Assembly (NCBI RefSeq): GCF_000721605.1
Contig: NZ_JOIZ01000016.1
Location: 124,001-188,000 of the forward strand
Length of the DNA stretch: 64,000 nt
DNA from: Streptomyces sp. NRRL S-37
GTDB lineage: Bacteria; Actinomycetota; Actinomycetes; Streptomycetales; Streptomycetaceae
Direction: 5' to 3'
Under the pieces are notes generated by a model. The model had not been told where the DNA came from. It did no database searches and saw only the letters and a list, made by a program, of their open reading frames with translations. Positions 33,902 through 41,839 of the stretch are shown in pieces. Numbering within the stretch: position 1 is the first letter of the stretch; every line of letters begins with the position of its first letter. The position numbers and the translations under genes are program-made.

Positions 33902-34501
33902 CTAGTCCGCGCGGACGGCCAGCGCCAGGAAGCGTGTGTCCTCGTCGGTGTACGACGTCATGCGCCACCCCGAACGGGACAGCAGTGCACGGAGATTCGG
34001 CTCCGCGCGGAGGTCGTCCGGGGAGAGCGTGCGACCCTGCCGGGCGGCGAGCGCAGCCCGGCCGACCGGATGGAACAGCGCGAGCACGCCACCCGGCCGC
34101 ACCACCCGCGCGATCTCCCGGAGGTTGCCGGCCGGATCGGGCAGGTGGGCGATCAGACCCGCCGCGAACACGGCGTCCAGTGTGGACGGGCGCAGCGGCA
34201 GCGCGGCGACGTCGGTCAGCAGCAGCGCCCCGTCACGGTCCCGTCCGGCCCGTGCCGCCTCCCGCAGCATGGCCGGCGTCAGATCCGCGCCGAGGATCAC
34301 GCCCGAGGGCCCCACGGCCGCACGCAGCGGCGGCAGGGCGCGCCCGGTGCCGCAGCCCGCGTCGAGCACCCGGTCCCCCTCGCGCAGCCCGAGTCCGGCG
34401 ACCGCGGCGGCGTAGACCGGACCGTCGTCGGGGAAGCGGCGGTCCCAGTCGGCGGCACGCGCGGTGAAGAACTCCTGGACGTGTGTGTGGTCGTCGCTCA
34501 T
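33902..34501 (-). CDS. Class I SAM-dependent methyltransferase
   Basis: 199 residues with the Rossmann methyltransferase fold: motif I VLDAGCGTGRALPPL at 45-59, the acidic residue after beta-2 in GADLTP, LLLTDVAALPLRPSTLDAVF (motifs II-III), and ARVVRPGGVLALFHPVG. It resembles UbiE/Methyltransf_11 proteins; the substrate cannot be read from sequence. ATG 34501 gives MSDDHTHVQEFF; ATG 34510, three codons upstream, has a better GGGGGA site and may be the true start. Confidence 0.9.
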   Translation of the reverse strand: MSDDHTHVQEFFTARAADWDRRFPDDGPVYAAAVAGLGLREGDRVLDAGCGTGRALPPLRAAVGPSGVILGADLTPAMLREAARAGRDRDGALLLTDVAALPLRPSTLDAVFAAGLIAHLPDPAGNLREIARVVRPGGVLALFHPVGRAALAARQGRTLSPDDLRAEPNLRALLSRSGWRMTSYTDEDTRFLALAVRAD

Positions 34502-34510
34502 GCTCCGCAT

Positions 34511-34813
34511 GATCCCCCACCGGGACGGGCGACGCCCTTGTGCGACGCACGCGAGCGCGACTCGGGCAAGGAGGTGCTGATCCGGCTCGTCGAGTACGCC
34601 GGACGCGTGCACACCGCCCGGCTGCCCGACTCGGTGGGAGGACCGCGGGATCCGGGCTCGCGCCACTGTTCCTCGGTCATCTTCCGTCCCTTGGCTCCCG
34701 TCCTCCTTGCCCGGTGCCCGGTCCTGGGGAAGGCTGGCGCGAGGGCCCTCCCGCCAGGAGGGAACGGCACACGGGGCAGACCACGGGGAAAGAACCAGGG
34801 GGAGACACACGAC
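34511..34813. other. Divergent spacer, no gene supported
   Basis: About 300 bases between the methyltransferase and roadblock starts. Only shadow frames without ribosome binding sites are present. A small hairpin (CCCTCC 34746-34751, GGAGGG 34757-34762) sits about 50 bases before the roadblock gene. Confidence 0.4.
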
Positions 34814-35221
34814 ATGGCGCAGAACCAGGGACTCGACTGGCTGCTGGACGACCTGACCCAACGCGTCGAACACGTACGGCACGCACTGGTCCTGTCCAAC
34901 GACGGACTGGTGACGGGCGCGAGCACGGGACTGCGGCGCGAGGACGCGGAACACCTCGCCGCCGTCTCGTCCGGACTGCACAGCCTCGCCAAGGGGTCGG
35001 GCCGGCACTTCGGCGCGGGCGGGGTACGCCAGACGATGATCGAGTTCGACGACGCGGTGCTCTTCGTCACCGCGGCGGGCACCGGCAGCTGTCTGTGCGT
35101 ACTCAGCGGAGCGGAGGCCGACATCGGCCAGATCGCGTACGAGATGACCCTGCTGGTCAACCGGGTCGGCGAGCATCTGGAGGTGGACGCCCGCCGACAG
35201 AAACCAGGCACAGAACTCTGA
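34814..35221 (+). CDS. Roadblock/LC7 domain protein (CvnB/MglB-like), solitary
   Basis: 135 residues comprising one roadblock/LC7 domain (LDWLLDDLTQRVEHVRHALV, LSNDGLVTGASTGLRREDAE, FVTAAGTGSCLCVLSG, EADIGQIAYEMTLLVNRVG). Roadblock proteins act as co-GAPs or scaffolds for small Ras-like GTPases. In Streptomyces they normally sit in conservons with a CvnA kinase, a CvnC DUF742 protein and a CvnD GTPase; none is adjacent here. GGGGGAG precedes the ATG at 34814. It may serve a GTPase encoded elsewhere. Confidence 0.92.
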   Translation: MAQNQGLDWLLDDLTQRVEHVRHALVLSNDGLVTGASTGLRREDAEHLAAVSSGLHSLAKGSGRHFGAGGVRQTMIEFDDAVLFVTAAGTGSCLCVLSGAEADIGQIAYEMTLLVNRVGEHLEVDARRQKPGTEL

Positions 35222-35248
35222 CCTGCCAGTCCGTCCTCCGCCGCGGAG

Positions 35249-35257
35249 TTATCCACA
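35249..35257 (+). promoter_or_regulatory. Consensus DnaA-box-like sequence
   Basis: TTATCCACA, within GTTATCCACAGG, is a perfect match to the classical DnaA box. It lies alone, 90 bases upstream of the DUF6397-like gene and 28 bases after the roadblock stop. It may be a titration site or a DnaA-responsive promoter site, or chance. Confidence 0.45.
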
Positions 35258-35346
35258 GGCTCGCCACGGAGAGTGATGAAGCGGCTACGGTTTTTCCGGC
35301 GGCGCACCCGGCGCCGGCCGCCCACACTCCACGGGGGAAGACGAAC

Positions 35347-36267
35347 ATGCCCGGACAGCACACCATCGCGCATGACACCACCGCCATCGCGGCGCGGCCC
35401 GCGGCGGCGCGGGAGGTCCGGGTCGGCCCGGGCCGCGCGGCCCGCGAACTCGGTCTCAAAAGCACCGAGTTCGACCTCGCCGTACAGCTCGGGCGGATCC
35501 GCACGGTCCTCGACGGCGACGGAGGGGACCGGTGGGTCGACCGGGCCGAGATCGAGCGGCTCCGTGCCGGGCCGGGGTTTCCGGAGGCCCTGCGCCGGAG
35601 CGTGCACGCCGTGGGCACCACGGAGGGCGCCGCCCTCATCGACGTGACGAAGACCCGGTTCACCCGCCTCGCGAGGCTGGGCCTGCTGGTGCCCGTGAAG
35701 TTCTACCTGAACCGCTACCGCGCCGTGGTCTGGCTCTACCTGGCCGAGGAACTGCGGCTGTTCGCGGCCGACGACAGGAACCTGCCCCTTCTGACGGGGC
35801 GCACGCCCGAGAGCCTCAGGAGCCAGCTCGACACCGGTATCGACCTGCGCCCGCGCAACTGGCGCGCCCGGCAGCTGGGCTTCATGCTCCGCCGGACCGA
35901 CGACCCCTGGGCGCGCGCCGGGGCCGTGGCGTCACTGCTCGGCCCGCCGCATGTGTCGGAGGCCGTCCCCGACCACTACGACCGCTCCCACCTCAACGGG
36001 TTCCGCCGGCCGCCGCCGTCCCACGGCGCGCCCGGCTCACCGGCCGCGGACCTGGCGGAAGAGCTCATGACCGCTCAGGACCCGGACGAAATCGCCCGGC
36101 TGCAGGCCGATCTGGTCCGGCTGACGGAGAGGGCGCGGGCACACCGGCCGGCACCCCGTCCCGCTCCCCGCCGGCCGGAGCCGGTTCGGCGCGCGCCGGA
36201 GGCCGTCGAGCCGGTACGCGGGACGTCCCGCGGCCTGCTGGGCCGGTGGTGGCGCGGAAACCGGTGA
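35347..36267 (+). CDS. DUF6397-like protein with excisionase-type N-terminal region
   Basis: 306 residues. The first part (ARELGLKSTEFDLAVQLGRI, DRWVDRAEIERLRAG) looks like a MerR/excisionase-type winged helix, and KTRFTRLARLGLLVPVKFYL, NRYRAVVWLYLAEELRLFAA is repeated-style helical sequence. The last 60 residues are Pro/Arg-rich and probably disordered. I recall such Streptomyces proteins as DUF6397, with moderate certainty. GGGGGA precedes the ATG at 35347. It ends one base from the tesB stop on the other strand, so the two genes converge with no room for a terminator. Confidence 0.75.
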   Translation: MPGQHTIAHDTTAIAARPAAAREVRVGPGRAARELGLKSTEFDLAVQLGRIRTVLDGDGGDRWVDRAEIERLRAGPGFPEALRRSVHAVGTTEGAALIDVTKTRFTRLARLGLLVPVKFYLNRYRAVVWLYLAEELRLFAADDRNLPLLTGRTPESLRSQLDTGIDLRPRNWRARQLGFMLRRTDDPWARAGAVASLLGPPHVSEAVPDHYDRSHLNGFRRPPPSHGAPGSPAADLAEELMTAQDPDEIARLQADLVRLTERARAHRPAPRPAPRRPEPVRRAPEAVEPVRGTSRGLLGRWWRGNR

Positions 36268-36268
36268 C

Positions 36269-37135
36269 CTACAGGGCCCGGAACAACCCCTCCTGGACGA
36301 CGGACACCAGCATCCGCCCCTCCAGGTCGTAGATCCGGCCGCGGGCCAGACCCCGCCCGCCCGTGGCGATCGGCGACTCCTGGTCGTACAGGAACCACTC
36401 GTCGGCGCGGAACGGACGGTGGAACCACATCGCGTGGTCCAGCGACGCCATGTCGAAGCCGCGCGGCCCCCACAGCGGTTCCACCGGGATCCGCACGGCG
36501 TCCAGGAGGGTCATGTCGCTGGCGTACGTCAGGGCGCAGGTGTGAACCAGCGGATCGTCACCGAGCGGTCCGACCGCGCGCATCCACACCGCGCTGCGCG
36601 GCTCGGCGCCCTTGACGTCGTCGGCGTTCCAGCGCAGCCGGTCCACATAGCGGATGTCGAAGGGCTGGCGGCGCGCCATCCGCTCCAACTGCTCCGGCAG
36701 CGCGCCCAGATGCTCACGGATCTCGTCCGACACCGTCGGCAGCGACTCGGGGTCCGGGACCTCGCGGGCCGGCGGCAGCTGGTGTTCGAAACTCCCCTGT
36801 TCAGGCTTGTGGAAGGAGGCGGTCAGATTGAAGATCGTGCGGCCCTGCTGCACCGCGGTGACCCGGCGGGTCGTGAACGACCGGCCGTCCCGCACCCGTT
36901 CGACCTGGTACACGATCGGCACCCCGGGTCTGCCCGGACGCAGGAAGTACGCGTGCAGGGAGTGCACGGGACGGTCGCCCTCCGTGGTGCGGCCGGCGGC
37001 GACCAGGGCCTGGCCGGCCACCTGGCCTCCGAAGACCCGCTGCAGTGACTCCTGCGGGCTGCGGCCACGGAAGATGTTGACCTCGATCTGCTCCAGGTCG
37101 AGCAGGGCGACGAGGCTCTCGGCCGGATTCGTCAT
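36269..37135 (-). CDS. tesB: Acyl-CoA thioesterase II
   Basis: 288 residues, a double hot-dog thioesterase hydrolysing medium- and long-chain acyl-CoA to free acid and CoA. Family motifs are LDLEQIEVNIFRG, RVFGGQVAGQALVAAG, VHSLHAYFLRPG in the first half, and ASLDHAMWFHRPFRADEWFL (catalytic Asp region), GRGLARGRIYDLEGRMLVSV, QEGLFR in the second. ATG 37135 has AGGAG upstream; the longer frame is unconserved. It lies 19 bases downstream of the helicase gene, so co-transcription is likely. Confidence 0.94.
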   Translation of the reverse strand: MTNPAESLVALLDLEQIEVNIFRGRSPQESLQRVFGGQVAGQALVAAGRTTEGDRPVHSLHAYFLRPGRPGVPIVYQVERVRDGRSFTTRRVTAVQQGRTIFNLTASFHKPEQGSFEHQLPPAREVPDPESLPTVSDEIREHLGALPEQLERMARRQPFDIRYVDRLRWNADDVKGAEPRSAVWMRAVGPLGDDPLVHTCALTYASDMTLLDAVRIPVEPLWGPRGFDMASLDHAMWFHRPFRADEWFLYDQESPIATGGRGLARGRIYDLEGRMLVSVVQEGLFRAL

Positions 37136-37154
37136 GGGTGGGGTTCTCCTGTGC

Positions 37155-39668
37155 TCACAGCTGGCCGACATCGGTGACCCGGACGACCGCGCGGCCCTCC
37201 GCGTCGGAGGCGGTGAGGTCGACCTCGGCACTGATGCCCCAGTCGTGGTCGCCGGCGGGATCGTCGAAGATCTGCCGGACCCGCCACAGCCCGTTCTCCG
37301 GCTGCTCCTCGATCAGCAGCAGCTTCGGCCCGCGGGCGTCGGGACCGGTGCCGAGCTCCTCGTATTCGTCCCAGTACTTGTCCATCGCCTCGCCCCAGGC
37401 ATCCGCGTCCCAGCCGCCCTCGGCGTCCAGCTCGCCCAGCTCGTCCACCTGATCGAGGGCGGCGAGCTCGACCCGGCGGAACATGGCGTTGCGGACCAGG
37501 ACGCGGAAGGCACGCGCGTTGGCGGTGACCGGCTTGACCTGGTCGGCCCTCTCCTGCGCCTCCTCGGCGGTCATCTCCTCCGGATTGGCCAGCTGCTCCC
37601 ACTCGTCCAGCAGGCTGGAGTCGACCTGGCGCACCGTTTCGCCCAGCCAGGCGATCAGATCCTCCAGGTCCTCCGACTTCAGGTCGTCCGGGACGGTGTG
37701 CTCCAGCGCCTTGTAGGCACTCGCGAGGTAGCGCAGCACGATGCCCTCGGTGCGGGCCAGCTCGTAGTGGGACACCAGCTCGGTGAACGACAGCGCCCGC
37801 TCGTACATGTCCCGGATCACGGACTTCGGCGACAGCGGATGGTCACCGACCCAGGGATGGCTCTTGCGGTAGGTGTTGTACGCGTGGAAGAGCAGCTCCT
37901 CCAGCGGCTTCGGGTAGGTGATGTCCTGGAGCCGCTCCATGCGCTCCTCGTACTCCACCCCGTCGGCCTTCATCGCGGCGACCGCCTCGCCGCGCGCCTT
38001 GTTCTGCTGGGCGGCGAGGATCTGGCGCGGATCGTCCAGCGTGGACTCCACGACGGACACCATGTCCAGCGCGTACGACGGCGACTCGGGGTCCAGCAGT
38101 TCGAACGCGGCCAGCGCGAACGTGGACAGCGGCTGGTTCAGCGCGAAGTCCTGCTGCAGGTCCACGGTGAGGCGGACGATCCGGCCCTCGGCGTCCGGCC
38201 GGTCGAGCTTCTCGACGATGCCGCCGTCCAGCAGCGAGCGGTAGATGGCGATCGCCCGCCGGATGTGCCGCAGCTGCTGCCTGCGCGGCTCGTGGTTGTC
38301 CTCCAGCAGCCGCCGCATCGCCTCGAAGGCGTTGCCGGGCCGGGCGATCACCGACAGCAGCATGGTGTGCGTGACCCGGAAGCGGGAGGTCAGCGGCTCC
38401 GGCTCGGAGCCGATCAGCTTCTCGAAGGTCTGCTCGCTCCAGGCGACGAAGCCCTCGGGCGCCTTCTTGCGCACGACCTTGCGGCGCTTCTTCGGGTCGT
38501 CGCCCGCCTTCGCCAGCGCCTTCTCGTTCTCGACGACGTGCTCGGGGGCCTGGGCCACCACGAAGCCCTCCGTGTCGAAGCCCGCACGCCCGGCGCGGCC
38601 CGCGATCTGGTGGAACTCCCGGGCCCGCAGCGTGCGCACGCGGGTGCCGTCGTACTTGGTCAGGGCCGTGAACAGCACCGTGCGGATGGGGACGTTGACG
38701 CCCACCCCGAGCGTGTCCGTGCCGCAGATGACCTTCAGCAGACCGGCCTGCGCGAGCTTCTCCACCAGCCGCCGGTACTTGGGCAGCATGCCGGCGTGGT
38801 GCACGCCGATGCCGTGCCGGACGTAGCGGGACAGATTACGGCCGAACTTGGTGGTGAAGCGGAAGTTGCCGATCAGCTCGGCGATCCTGTCCTTCTCCTC
38901 GCGCGTGCACATGTTGATGCTCATCAGCGCCTGCGCCCGCTCCACCGCCTGCGCCTGCGTGAAGTGCACGATGTAGACCGGCGCCTGCCGGGCCTCGAGC
39001 AGATCGGTGAGCGTCTCGGTGAGCGGCGTGTACCGGTACTCGTAGGACAGCGGCACGGGACGCGTCGCCGAGCGGACCACCGCGGTGGGACGGCCGGTGC
39101 GGCGGGTGAGGTCCTTCTCGAAGAAGGAGACGTCGCCGAGCGTCGCCGACATCAGCACGAACTGCGCCTGCGGCAGCTCGAGGAGCGGGATCTGCCAGGC
39201 CCAGCCGCGGTCCCCTTCCGCGTAGAAGTGGAACTCGTCCATCACGACCTGGCCCACGTCGGCGTCCTTGCCGTCGCGCAGCGCGATCGACGCCAGCACC
39301 TCGGCGGTGCAGCAGATGACCGGGGCGTCGGCGTTGACGGACGCGTCGCCGGTGAGCATGCCGACGTTCTCGGTGCCGAAGACCTTGCACAGCTCGAAGA
39401 ACTTCTCCGACACCAGCGCCTTGATGGGCGCCGTGTAGAAGGTGACCTCGTCGCGCGCCAGGGCGGCGAAGTGGGCGGCCGCGGCGATCATGCTCTTGCC
39501 GGAGCCCGTGGGCGTCGACACGATCACGTTCGCCCCGGAGACCACCTCGATCAGCGCCTCCTCCTGGTGCGGGTAGAGCGTGAGACCGCGCTCCTGGGCC
39601 CACGACTCGAAGGCTTCGTAAAGGGCGTCGGGGTCGGCGGTCGGCGGCAGCTGATCGATGAGGGTCAC
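37155..39668 (-). CDS. Ski2/HelY-like DEAD-box RNA helicase
   Basis: 837 residues. The helicase core has motif I STPTGSGKS near residue 50, motif Ib TAPIKALVSEKFFEL, motif II DEFH in VMDEFHFYAEGDRGWAW, motif III MSATLGDV, and the second lobe with GIGVHHAGMLPKYR, GTDTLGVGVNVPIRTVLF and HQIAGRAGRAGFDTEG (motif VI). The long C-terminal helical region fits actinobacterial HelY-type relatives of Ski2/Mtr4. It probably unwinds structured RNA during decay or ribosome maturation. A GTG start at 39668 is used, with GGGGGC close upstream; no better start is near the family N-terminus MTLIDQLPP. Confidence 0.92.
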   Translation of the reverse strand: MTLIDQLPPTADPDALYEAFESWAQERGLTLYPHQEEALIEVVSGANVIVSTPTGSGKSMIAAAAHFAALARDEVTFYTAPIKALVSEKFFELCKVFGTENVGMLTGDASVNADAPVICCTAEVLASIALRDGKDADVGQVVMDEFHFYAEGDRGWAWQIPLLELPQAQFVLMSATLGDVSFFEKDLTRRTGRPTAVVRSATRPVPLSYEYRYTPLTETLTDLLEARQAPVYIVHFTQAQAVERAQALMSINMCTREEKDRIAELIGNFRFTTKFGRNLSRYVRHGIGVHHAGMLPKYRRLVEKLAQAGLLKVICGTDTLGVGVNVPIRTVLFTALTKYDGTRVRTLRAREFHQIAGRAGRAGFDTEGFVVAQAPEHVVENEKALAKAGDDPKKRRKVVRKKAPEGFVAWSEQTFEKLIGSEPEPLTSRFRVTHTMLLSVIARPGNAFEAMRRLLEDNHEPRRQQLRHIRRAIAIYRSLLDGGIVEKLDRPDAEGRIVRLTVDLQQDFALNQPLSTFALAAFELLDPESPSYALDMVSVVESTLDDPRQILAAQQNKARGEAVAAMKADGVEYEERMERLQDITYPKPLEELLFHAYNTYRKSHPWVGDHPLSPKSVIRDMYERALSFTELVSHYELARTEGIVLRYLASAYKALEHTVPDDLKSEDLEDLIAWLGETVRQVDSSLLDEWEQLANPEEMTAEEAQERADQVKPVTANARAFRVLVRNAMFRRVELAALDQVDELGELDAEGGWDADAWGEAMDKYWDEYEELGTGPDARGPKLLLIEEQPENGLWRVRQIFDDPAGDHDWGISAEVDLTASDAEGRAVVRVTDVGQL

Positions 39669-39813
39669 GCCCCCATCTTGCCTGCCCACCCGGCCGATGG
39701 GGGAATCGGCTGCGGGCGTGAAGATCGCGAACGCTACGCTGTGTCGCCGGCGGGGCGTCAACGCACCGGGCCGACCGGCCGGTGGCGAACGAGGAATGGG
39801 GCGGGCAACGGCG

Positions 39814-40608
39814 ATGATGGGACCAGCACACTCACTGTCGGGCGCCGCGGCCTGGCTCGGGGTCGGCGCGGCGACGGCCGCGGCCGGACACCCCATGCCC
39901 TGGCCGGTGCTCCTGGCCGGCGCCCTGATCTGCGCCGGCGCCGCGCTCGCCCCCGACCTGGACCACAAGGCGGCCACCATCTCACGGGCCTTCGGCCCCG
40001 TGTCCCGCTGGCTGTGCGAGATCGTCGACAAGCTGTCCTACGCCGTCTACAAGGCCACCAGGAAGCAGGGCGACCCGCGCCGCTCAGGCGGGCACCGCAC
40101 GCTCACGCACACCTGGCTGTGGGCGGTGCTGATCGGCGCCGGCACCGCGGTCCTGGCGATCACGGGCGGCCGCTGGGCGGTGCTGGCCATTCTCTTCGTG
40201 CACATGGTGCTGGCCATCGAGGGCCTGCTGTGGCGGGCGACGCGCGGCTCCAGCAGCGACGTCCTGGTGTGGCTGCTGGCCGCGGCCTGCGCCTGGATCA
40301 TCGCGGGCGTCCTGGACCAGCCGGGCCACGGCTCCGACTGGCTGTTCACCGAGCCGGGCCAGGAGTACCTGTGGCTGGGGCTGCCGGTCGTCCTGGGCGC
40401 TCTGGTGCACGACATCGGGGACGCACTGACCGTCTCCGGCTGCCCGGTCCTGTGGCCGATACCGGTGGGCCGCAAGCGCTGGTACCCGGTCGGCCCGCCG
40501 AAGGCGATGCGGTTCCGGGCGGGCAGCTGGGTGGAGCTGAAGGTGCTGATGCCCGTGTTCATGCTGCTGGGCGGAGTGGGCTGCGCGGCGGCGCTCAATG
40601 TGATCTGA
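39814..40608 (+). CDS. YdjM-like membrane-bound metal-dependent hydrolase
   Basis: 264 residues with about five hydrophobic spans. LAPDLDHKAATISRAFGP and SGGHRTLTHTW are the conserved Asp/His motifs of the DUF457/YdjM family (LexA-regulated in E. coli), and LVHDIGDALTVSGCP is a second His/Asp cluster. These suggest a metal site at the membrane face; substrate unknown. The start is uncertain: ATG 39814 is chosen, with ATG 39796 and 39817 also possible. It is divergent from the helicase and converges on rpmE2. Confidence 0.85.
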   Translation: MMGPAHSLSGAAAWLGVGAATAAAGHPMPWPVLLAGALICAGAALAPDLDHKAATISRAFGPVSRWLCEIVDKLSYAVYKATRKQGDPRRSGGHRTLTHTWLWAVLIGAGTAVLAITGGRWAVLAILFVHMVLAIEGLLWRATRGSSSDVLVWLLAAACAWIIAGVLDQPGHGSDWLFTEPGQEYLWLGLPVVLGALVHDIGDALTVSGCPVLWPIPVGRKRWYPVGPPKAMRFRAGSWVELKVLMPVFMLLGGVGCAAALNVI

Positions 40609-40628
40609 GGGCCGCGCCCGTCCGGGAC

Positions 40629-40886
40629 TCAGCCGCCGGAACCCTCACCGCCGTACCGGCGCTCGAAGCGGGCGACACGGCCCTCCGTGTCCACGGTCCG
40701 GGCCTTGCCCGTGTAGAACGGGTGGCTCTCCGAGGAGATCTCCACCTCCACCACCGGGTAGGTCTCGCCGTCGTCCCACTCGATGGTCCGGTCGCTGGTC
40801 GCGGTGGACCGGGTGAGGAAGGCGTATCCGGCGGCACGGTCCCGGAAGACGACCGGGTGGTAGTCGGGGTGCTTGTCCTGCTGCAT
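40629..40886 (-). CDS. rpmE2: Ribosomal protein L31 type B (zinc-free paralogue)
   Basis: 85 residues. Family motifs [16 protein letters not shown] and [25 protein letters not shown] are clear, and the CxxC zinc ligands of type A L31 are absent. Such proteins replace the zinc-binding L31 when zinc is scarce and are usually repressed by Zur. Here GAGGAG precedes the ATG, and only 15 bases separate it from the DUF5709 stop, so it is probably co-transcribed with that gene; no Zur-like palindrome is visible upstream of either. Confidence 0.95.
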   Translation of the reverse strand: MQQDKHPDYHPVVFRDRAAGYAFLTRSTATSDRTIEWDDGETYPVVEVEISSESHPFYTGKARTVDTEGRVARFERRYGGEGSGG

Positions 40887-40901
40887 GGATGCTCCTCGGG
40901 G

Positions 40902-41372
40902 TCAGCCCGGCAGGTTGTCCTCGTCGACGACATGCATCGCGGCCTCTTCGGCGGAGGCGGCCGCGCCGTCGATGCCGACGTCCATGGCGACCAGGGCCTC
41001 CTCCTCGTCCTCGTGCGCCCCTTCGTCGGGAGCCACGAGCCGGCCGGAGCGTGCGGCTCCGACCTCGTGGTCCAGGAGTTCCCCGTCGGTGTCCTCGGAA
41101 TCGCCCAGGCCGTCGCCGTCGGGTGCGAGGGAGTCGGGCTGCTCCTCGGCGAGCCGCTGCTCCAGGGTCTCGCCCCGGTGGCGTTCCCCGGCCGTCACGC
41201 CGGTGTGCTCCACCGCCCAGGGACGTTCCGGCGGGGACCAGCCCCGGTCGAGGGGATCGTCGACCCCGTCGTACTCGAGGGTGTCCTCCGCGTCGAGCAG
41301 CCCGGTGTCCTCCCTCTGCTCGGAACCGTCGGGCTGGTAGACGTCGTCTCCCCATCCGTCGGCGCTGTTCAC
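40902..41372 (-). CDS. DUF5709 family protein
   Basis: 156 residues, extremely acidic and probably disordered, with segments that match the DUF5709 family of actinobacteria (DDVYQPDGSEQREDTGLLD, DDPLDRGWSPPERPWAVE, GETLEQRLAEEQPDSL, AEEAAMHVVDED). The GTG start at 41372 has GGAGG at five bases. Function unknown; members are expressed under stress in some species. It is upstream of rpmE2 in the same transcript. Confidence 0.9.
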   Translation of the reverse strand: MNSADGWGDDVYQPDGSEQREDTGLLDAEDTLEYDGVDDPLDRGWSPPERPWAVEHTGVTAGERHRGETLEQRLAEEQPDSLAPDGDGLGDSEDTDGELLDHEVGAARSGRLVAPDEGAHEDEEEALVAMDVGIDGAAASAEEAAMHVVDEDNLPG

Positions 41373-41839
41373 AGGTACCTCCAGGGGGTGGGGACGGGCC
41401 CCTTCTCACCGCGGACCGCGGCGGGCCGCCGCTGCACGGGGCACTGGCGCCGTCCGTACCCGGTCCGCCGGGCCCCGGGCGTCCCCGAGCCGGTGCCTGA
41501 CTCCAGCCTTCCACCGGAGCTCCCCACCGCGCAACGGCACACCACCGGCGGGCCGCGCGCCCGGGATCCCCGCCCCGCCCGGCACCCCGCCGGTGCCCCG
41601 TCCCACGGCCCGGAACCGTCCCCGGGCCACAAGCCCCGTACGGGTACGGCCGTCGGCGCGGGCAGCGTTCCCCGGTCCCACCGCTGCCGGGGCGCCGGAT
41701 ACCCGGGGCCGGCGGCCGGCCGGGAGTGCGGCATGGTGCCGCCGGCCCGGCCGCCGTAGTTCCGGTCCGGCCCGAGGTCACACCGGCGGGCCCGGGGGGA
41801 CCTCGCCCACCGGGCCGCCCCCGCCGTGGCGGCGCGTGC
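41373..41839. other. Gene-free spacer upstream of DUF5709
   Basis: About 470 bases of very GC-rich DNA between the ABC transporter stop and the DUF5709 start. A minus-strand frame (41369-41734) covers most of it, but its product is Arg/Gly/Pro-rich, lacks a ribosome binding site and overlaps the DUF5709 site, so I do not call it. No RNA gene seen. Confidence 0.5.

Noticed and set aside
34814..36267. A conservon (cvn) operon
   Set aside because: The roadblock gene is present, but the next gene is DUF6397-like and no CvnA kinase, DUF742 protein or Ras-like GTPase is adjacent.
40887..41500. Zur box upstream of rpmE2
   Set aside because: No AT-centred palindrome resembling the known Zur consensus is visible in this very GC-rich stretch.
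41369..41734. A small minus-strand gene upstream of DUF5709
   Set aside because: It overlaps the DUF5709 start and its ribosome binding site, has no site of its own and encodes a Gly/Arg/Pro-rich product.
36654..41759. A 1701-codon open frame on the plus strand across tesB, the helicase and L31
   Set aside because: It is antisense to well-supported genes, its product is Arg/His/Leu-rich without domains, and it has no ribosome binding site. Long shadow frames are expected in high-GC DNA.
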